A stretch of 64,000 nt of DNA from Nibribacter koreensis. GTDB lineage: Bacteria > Bacteroidota > Bacteroidia > Cytophagales > Hymenobacteraceae. Shown piece after piece: positions 60,487-64,000 of this stretch. Every line of letters begins with the position of its first letter. Position 1 is the first letter of the stretch. Below the pieces are notes generated by a model. It was not told the origin of the DNA. It did no database searches and was given only the letters and a program-made list of their open reading frames with translations. The position numbers were made by a program, and so were the translations under genes. The stretch is taken from positions 186,001-250,000 of the forward strand of contig NZ_BAABGX010000001.1 in assembly GCF_039541795.1 (NCBI RefSeq). Reading direction: 5' to 3'.

Positions 60487-60603
60487 TTGATTAACACTGG
60501 CTATAGAGCAGACGATGAGGATGTAATCAGGCTTCAGTTTGATTTAGAGATGTGTAAGATGCCGCATGATGGACTTTTCCAGCAGATAAAGGGAAAAGAG
60601 TAA
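60487..60603 (+). other. Short open frame, possible relic
   Basis: From a TTG at 60487: 38 residues, INTGYRADDEDVIRLQFDLE then MCKMPHDGLFQQIKGKE. The acidic-helical pattern looks protein-like, but length, lack of RBS and relic surroundings leave it doubtful. It ends 32 bases before the cargo operon. Confidence 0.25.
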
Positions 60604-60634
60604 ATTATCCACCTATTAAAAAACAAATAATCGC

Positions 60635-61183
60635 ATGAATAGAATATTTACTAAAGATGAAATCAATAGTGTATTGGGGAAAGAGAGCTTTTGGAATCCA
60701 ACAAGGCTGGTGAACACGGTTGGGTATGTCTATGGCATCCCAGCTTTTGACACCTTGTTGGATGGGAAACTTTTTACTGAGGCTGGTGCATTAATCAACA
60801 TTATGCAAAGGCCCAACGGCTTACAAATAGAGATGGCCAGAAATCTTAAGTGGCACTCTGTTCCGCTTCTAACGTCTAACATCACTGAAATCTCCCTGGA
60901 AGACAAAGAGCAGATCAAGGTGCAGAAAGAAAAGTCTGTCATCGGCCGCTCCATTGTGGGCGGTTTGCTTCTGGGGCCGGTGGGTGCTGTCGTTGGCGGG
61001 ATGAGCGGAATAGGCACAAAAGAGGTGAAAGGCGAAATGCCCGACTTGATGATTTCCATCAAACACAACTCTAATGGACCGGAGGAGGTGATCGTATTTT
61101 CTTGCAAGTACAAGGACCGCAAAGAGGTAGAGAAGTTTTTCAAAGCGCAAAGTGCATTTGTAAAAACACCTGCAACTACCTAA
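60635..61183 (+). CDS. Unknown cargo protein A with glycine-zipper segment (182 aa)
   Basis: Not recognised. The first half is globular (FTKDEINSVLGKESFWNPTR), with a central hydrophobic glycine-rich segment SIVGGLLLGPVGAVVGGMSG (about 103-123), which looks like a glycine-zipper membrane or oligomerisation helix. The C-terminal part is beta-rich (DLMISIKHNSNGPEEVIVFS) and resembles PH-like small domains. It is the first gene of a three-gene group (14 and 12-base gaps to the next starts). It lies inside the mobile element, between relics and umuC. No known toxin or defence motif is visible. Confidence 0.72.
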   Translation: MNRIFTKDEINSVLGKESFWNPTRLVNTVGYVYGIPAFDTLLDGKLFTEAGALINIMQRPNGLQIEMARNLKWHSVPLLTSNITEISLEDKEQIKVQKEKSVIGRSIVGGLLLGPVGAVVGGMSGIGTKEVKGEMPDLMISIKHNSNGPEEVIVFSCKYKDRKEVEKFFKAQSAFVKTPATT

Positions 61184-61197
61184 GTCCCAACCCGACC

Positions 61198-61479
61198 ATG
61201 GAAACGAAAATAAAGCAGCTCCAGCAGTTATTGCTGTGCCAGGAGGAGATGCGTGCAGTAAAACAGACTGACCCGCGCCCAGTGCTGGACCAGATAAAGA
61301 CAACCAAACATCTTATTGAAAGCATTGAGGAGACGGTGCCCGGTTCCATACGCCGCGCAGAAAGAGAGCTTTATTATGCTGAAGACCAAGCATTAAAAGC
61401 CCAAGGGGATGATGCCGTCTATACAGCGTATGCCGCCGTTACCATGTTCCTTTCTGAAATAAACTCCTTACCCGAATAA
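61198..61479 (+). CDS. Unknown cargo protein B, small coiled-coil (93 aa)
   Basis: Not recognised. The start is METKIKQLQQLLLCQEEMRA at 61198; a longer frame to 61102 overlaps protein A. Nearly all helical with heptad-like leucines and many Glu/Lys/Arg (ESIEETVPGSIRRAERELYY). It could act as a subunit or chaperone linking A and C. Soluble, no signal peptide. It begins 14 bases after A and ends 12 bases before C, so the three genes should be translated together. Confidence 0.68.
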   Translation: METKIKQLQQLLLCQEEMRAVKQTDPRPVLDQIKTTKHLIESIEETVPGSIRRAERELYYAEDQALKAQGDDAVYTAYAAVTMFLSEINSLPE

Positions 61480-61491
61480 ATCCACTCCTCC

Positions 61492-62640
61492 ATGAATGTT
61501 GAAAGCATTTTACAAAAGATAAACCTGTTTGAAGAGCTAGTCACTAAATCAGGCTTTAAAAGAGACCTGGTTGACTTCATAAACGCCTTGCAACAGCCTC
61601 AAAACAGGAATATAAAATTCATGACAGAGGTCTCAATTGCAATTGAGCGTCATTGGATGCAAGCGATGAACAACTCCCTTCCTACGGAATTGAAGCTTAT
61701 TTTAAAGGATTCCGAGCCGTTTACAGAAACCGACTTCCTTGCTCAGATTGAAGATATAAACTCTGATGCAACTCTGGACGCTGCATCCTATTATAATAAG
61801 CTTTACGGCACAATCACCTCCCTCAATCAAAAAATGGAGGTGAACATCACGGAGCTAAATGTTGTAAAAAACTTCTTCAAGAAATATTCCAACGCTGTAG
61901 ACGAGTCACTGGCTTTGGATGAGCAACACGCTCTGATCTCGCTTATATTCAAAGACCTGCAGTCGACAGGGAGTCTCAAGGAGTTTTCCAAGGTACTCCA
62001 CCGTTGGAACAGAGCCCTGCTGGTTTACCACACGCTTCTGCAATCAGACCCGCCAAAGGATATTGAAATAGCTGAGATCCAAAACGGATCAATAGATGTG
62101 GTTTTAAACCTGAACTTTGACATTGCGGTTGATCTTGCAAGCTTGGTCCAGACGGGAATGACTGTATATGGGTTGTATCTGGCCTATAAAAAGGGACTCG
62201 GCAAGCAGATAATTGAAAGTTACATGGGTAACCAGAAGCTTATCGCCAATGAGGCAGAGAGAGAGAAGCTAATGCTTGAAAATGTGAAAGAGTCGGTATA
62301 CAACAAAGCCTTGGAACAGCATGCGGAACGGTTAAAAAAGGATAAGAAGATAGAAAAAACGGGGGTTGAGAAGAAGGCAGCTGAAATCACAAGGATCATA
62401 ACCGATCACATCGTTAAGGGAAACTCTGTCAAGCTGATGTTGCCTCCCTTCCCTGATGTAGATGAAGAGGACGGGGTTGATCCAGATGAGTACAAAGAAT
62501 GGGTGGCCGCCGATGAATTATCAAAGGGCTTGAGACAGGCTACCGCCGTGGCCAATGCCAATTACAAGTTGCTTTCAACCGAGGATAAACAGCTATTATT
62601 GGATAAATATTCTATTAAAGAGGACGGGGAAAACAAGTAA
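61492..62640 (+). CDS. Unknown cargo protein C (382 aa)
   Basis: Not recognised. The N-terminal 190 residues are helical (ESILQKINLFEELVTKSGFK). A middle segment IEIAEIQNGSIDVVLNLNFD then IAVDLASLVQTGMTVYGLYLA reads as a beta hairpin plus a hydrophobic helix (about 196-236), an arrangement also seen in some anti-phage effector proteins, though that similarity is by eye only. A charged coiled-coil region and an acidic tail (PDVDEEDGVDPDEYKEWVA) follow. No nuclease, TIR, kinase or protease signature was found. Last gene of the cargo operon, with a terminator 37 bases on. Confidence 0.72.
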   Translation: MNVESILQKINLFEELVTKSGFKRDLVDFINALQQPQNRNIKFMTEVSIAIERHWMQAMNNSLPTELKLILKDSEPFTETDFLAQIEDINSDATLDAASYYNKLYGTITSLNQKMEVNITELNVVKNFFKKYSNAVDESLALDEQHALISLIFKDLQSTGSLKEFSKVLHRWNRALLVYHTLLQSDPPKDIEIAEIQNGSIDVVLNLNFDIAVDLASLVQTGMTVYGLYLAYKKGLGKQIIESYMGNQKLIANEAEREKLMLENVKESVYNKALEQHAERLKKDKKIEKTGVEKKAAEITRIITDHIVKGNSVKLMLPPFPDVDEEDGVDPDEYKEWVAADELSKGLRQATAVANANYKLLSTEDKQLLLDKYSIKEDGENK

Positions 62641-62676
62641 CAAAACCTGCTCTAACATCTTGTAAACTAATCATAT

Positions 62677-62704
62677 AAAGCTACGGAAAACCGTGGCTTT
62701 TTTT
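62677..62704 (+). terminator. Terminator of the cargo operon
   Basis: GCTACGG, loop AAAA, CCGTGGC followed by a seven-T run; one G-T pair in the stem. It also separates the operon from the convergent umuC gene. Confidence 0.88.
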
Positions 62705-62741
62705 CGCACGCGCTTTCCTGAAAGGCATTCTACGACTCTAA

Positions 62742-62822
62742 TCAAACCTTTAGCCCCATATATACCAGACCCCAAACAAGCGTTCCCAGTGTGATGATGA
62801 TTGCCAACCAAGTGGATGACAA
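62742..62822 (-). CDS. Possible 26-residue membrane peptide downstream of umuC
   Basis: From a TTG start three bases after the umuC stop: SSTWLAIIITLGTLVWGLVY then MGLKV. It is one compact hydrophobic helix with a basic end, like small transporter-accessory or membrane-toxin peptides. The start codon is weak and no RBS is obvious, so it may be coincidental. Confidence 0.28.
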   Translation of the reverse strand: MSSTWLAIIITLGTLVWGLVYMGLKV

Positions 62823-62825
62823 TTG

Positions 62826-64000
62826 CTAGTTAGCCTTTAATAAGTCTTTCAATTTGGTGGTGTAGCATGGCGAGAGGTTGCTGTTCTGCATCTGCCATTT
62901 GCCGCTGGTGCCCTGCACCCCATAGAACACTGACTTGAACCCGTAGCGCTCCCTAAGCCCGTCCAGCGTCTTCATTAAGTTAGAATCCCTCTGTCTGGTG
63001 TCCGGCTCAAAGAGGCTCTGTTGCACCTGGTTGGCCGGGCAGATACCGGAGACGATGACGCCGGTCTTCTTGTAGCGGAAGCCTTCACGAAAGATGACTC
63101 TTAGCGCTTCCAAGGCGGCGGGCAAAATCACCAGCTCACTGCTGCTGGGGCTGTCCAGTCTCACCGTGCGGCTGTTGAAGTACATCTGGCTATCCTGCCC
63201 GAACCGGCTCGTTTCCAGAAAGACAGTGAAGGCCATGGCGCAGCTCTTCTGCTTCCTCAGCTTAAAGGCACAGCGCACGGCGTGGGTGCTCAGCGCCTCC
63301 TCAATATCGCTCAACTCAGTCAATGCCTCCCCGAAGCTGCGGGAGGTGCAGATGTTCTGCTTCGCGGGTGGCATCGTCTCCAGATCCAGGCACGGCTCCC
63401 CCCTAAGTTCCTTCACGGTTCTGAGGCCCAAGATGGTCAGGTGCTTTTTGATGAAACTGTCTGTCTGCCTGGTCAGGTCATAGGCGGTGTTTACGCCGAA
63501 CTGGGAAAGCTTCCTGGCGTAGCGCCGGCCGATACCCCACACGTCGCCTATCTCCGTCGCCTTCAGTGCCGCCTCTATGTGTTTGGGATCCGTCAGCACC
63601 AGCATCCCGTTCGCCTTCTTTGATTTCTTGGCCACCCGGTTCGCCAGCTTGGCCAGAGTCTTGGTCCGGGCCACGCCCACGGCCACCGGGATGCCCGTCG
63701 CCCGGGGCACCCGCTCCCAGATGGCGCGGGCGTACTTCTCAATATCGACGTCCAGGAAGTTGCCCAGGTCCAGGAAGGACTCGTCGATGCTGTAGACCTC
63801 CACATGGGGGGAGTACTCAGAGAGCACCAGCACCACGCGCCGGCTCATGTCCCCGTACAGCTCATAGTTGCTGGAGAACACGTGAATCCCGTGGAAGGCA
63901 ATGGCGTCCTTTATCTCGAACAGCGGAGCGCCCATCTGGATGCCGCAGGCTTTGGCCTCGTTGCTGCGGGCGATCACGCAGCCGTCGTTGTTGGAGAGCA
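62826..64000 (-). CDS. umuC: Y-family DNA polymerase V catalytic subunit UmuC, 5'-truncated by window edge
   Basis: Error-prone translesion polymerase. The frame is open to the right edge and includes LSNNDGCVIARSNEAKACGI (the N-terminal block), VEVYSIDESFLDLG with the catalytic Asp-Glu pair, GVARTKTLAKLANRVAKKSK, GIGRRYARKLSQFGVNTAYD (helix-hairpin-helix) and the little-finger domain, ending near the usual KDLLKAN. Only about 35 N-terminal residues are missing. No umuD is visible to the left; it would be to the right if present. Mobile elements often carry umuC/umuD pairs, which can raise mutation rates. Confidence 0.93.
   Translation of the reverse strand, partial: LSNNDGCVIARSNEAKACGIQMGAPLFEIKDAIAFHGIHVFSSNYELYGDMSRRVVLVLSEYSPHVEVYSIDESFLDLGNFLDVDIEKYARAIWERVPRATGIPVAVGVARTKTLAKLANRVAKKSKKANGMLVLTDPKHIEAALKATEIGDVWGIGRRYARKLSQFGVNTAYDLTRQTDSFIKKHLTILGLRTVKELRGEPCLDLETMPPAKQNICTSRSFGEALTELSDIEEALSTHAVRCAFKLRKQKSCAMAFTVFLETSRFGQDSQMYFNSRTVRLDSPSSSELVILPAALEALRVIFREGFRYKKTGVIVSGICPANQVQQSLFEPDTRQRDSNLMKTLDGLRERYGFKSVFYGVQGTSGKWQMQNSNLSPCYTTKLKDLLKAN

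Larger units (their letters stand above)
54700..64000. mobile_element. Integrated mobile element (left end and body; right end outside window)
   Basis: The block begins with a tyrosine recombinase, then two excisionase-like HTH genes and a RepA-like ATPase, followed by small unknown genes, relics, a cargo operon and umuC. The palindromic repeats frequent before 46 kb are absent. Integrase and ATPase genes are richer in G+C at third codon positions than the chromosome to the left. No relaxase, transposase or conjugation genes lie in the window, so it may be an integrative mobilisable element or a satellite. The left boundary is only approximate. Confidence 0.75.

Overview
The window looks like chromosome of an aerobic Bacteroidota bacterium, most likely in or near the Hymenobacteraceae (Rufibacter/Pontibacter/Hymenobacter type). 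This rests on a T9SS sorting-domain protein, Bacteroidota-only families (HYC_CC_PP, DUF2911, lipoproteins with relaxed lipoboxes), a TTG-N20-TAnnTTTG promoter, and copper genes of the kind common there. The genus is an inference.

Layout. 0-9 kb: a LytS/LytTR two-component pair whose kinase is cut by the left edge, a 2H phosphoesterase, gamma-glutamyltransferase, an SRPBCC protein, an M20 hydrolase and a penicillin-acylase-type lipoprotein. 9.1-9.8 kb: a gene-free stretch packed with short hairpins. 9.8-16.2 kb: a SIMPL protein, a metallo-beta-lactamase RNase interrupted by an in-frame stop, an ATP-cone/Mrr-like nuclease, a universal stress protein (USP), an L,D-transpeptidase and TruC. 16.3-24.2 kb: a molybdenum-cofactor cluster on the minus strand (xdhC, mocA, moaD, moaE, moaA, moaC, mobA, a MoeB-rhodanese fusion, a TauE/SafE permease, moeA). 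24.3-29.4 kb: a multi-PAS histidine kinase, a small membrane protein and a large lipoprotein. 29.5-40.3 kb: a copper/silver-type resistance region with an HYC_CC_PP protein, a metal-binding lipoprotein, a CusA pump split into two overlapping frames, CusC, two CusB-like adaptors, DUF2911 and DUF305. 40.5-46.8 kb: a T9SS secreted protein, a P2-type cation ATPase and a VIT1/CCC1 transporter. 47-54.5 kb: a stress/fermentation group (two USPs, PEP synthase, D-lactate dehydrogenase-like protein, Hsp20, YpfJ peptidase).

From about 54.7 kb to the right edge lies an integrated mobile element: tyrosine recombinase with its own promoter, two excisionase-like HTH proteins, a RecA-fold RepA-like ATPase, small unknown genes, a stretch of gene relics (including a decayed TM2 protein), a three-gene cargo operon of unknown function, and a UmuC polymerase cut by the window end. 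The integrase and RepA-like genes are visibly richer in G+C, especially at third codon positions, than their neighbours; the cargo operon is AT-richer.

The most unusual signal is a family of about 38-bp near-perfect palindromes. Fifteen copies are spread over the first 46 kb and none was seen in the last 18 kb. Their polarity is opposite to an intrinsic terminator (T-run on the 5' side, A-run on the 3' side). One copy lies inside moeA in frame and encodes part of a conserved MoeA segment without disturbing the gene. The three-gene cargo operon at 60.6-62.6 kb is the best candidate for an undescribed system.
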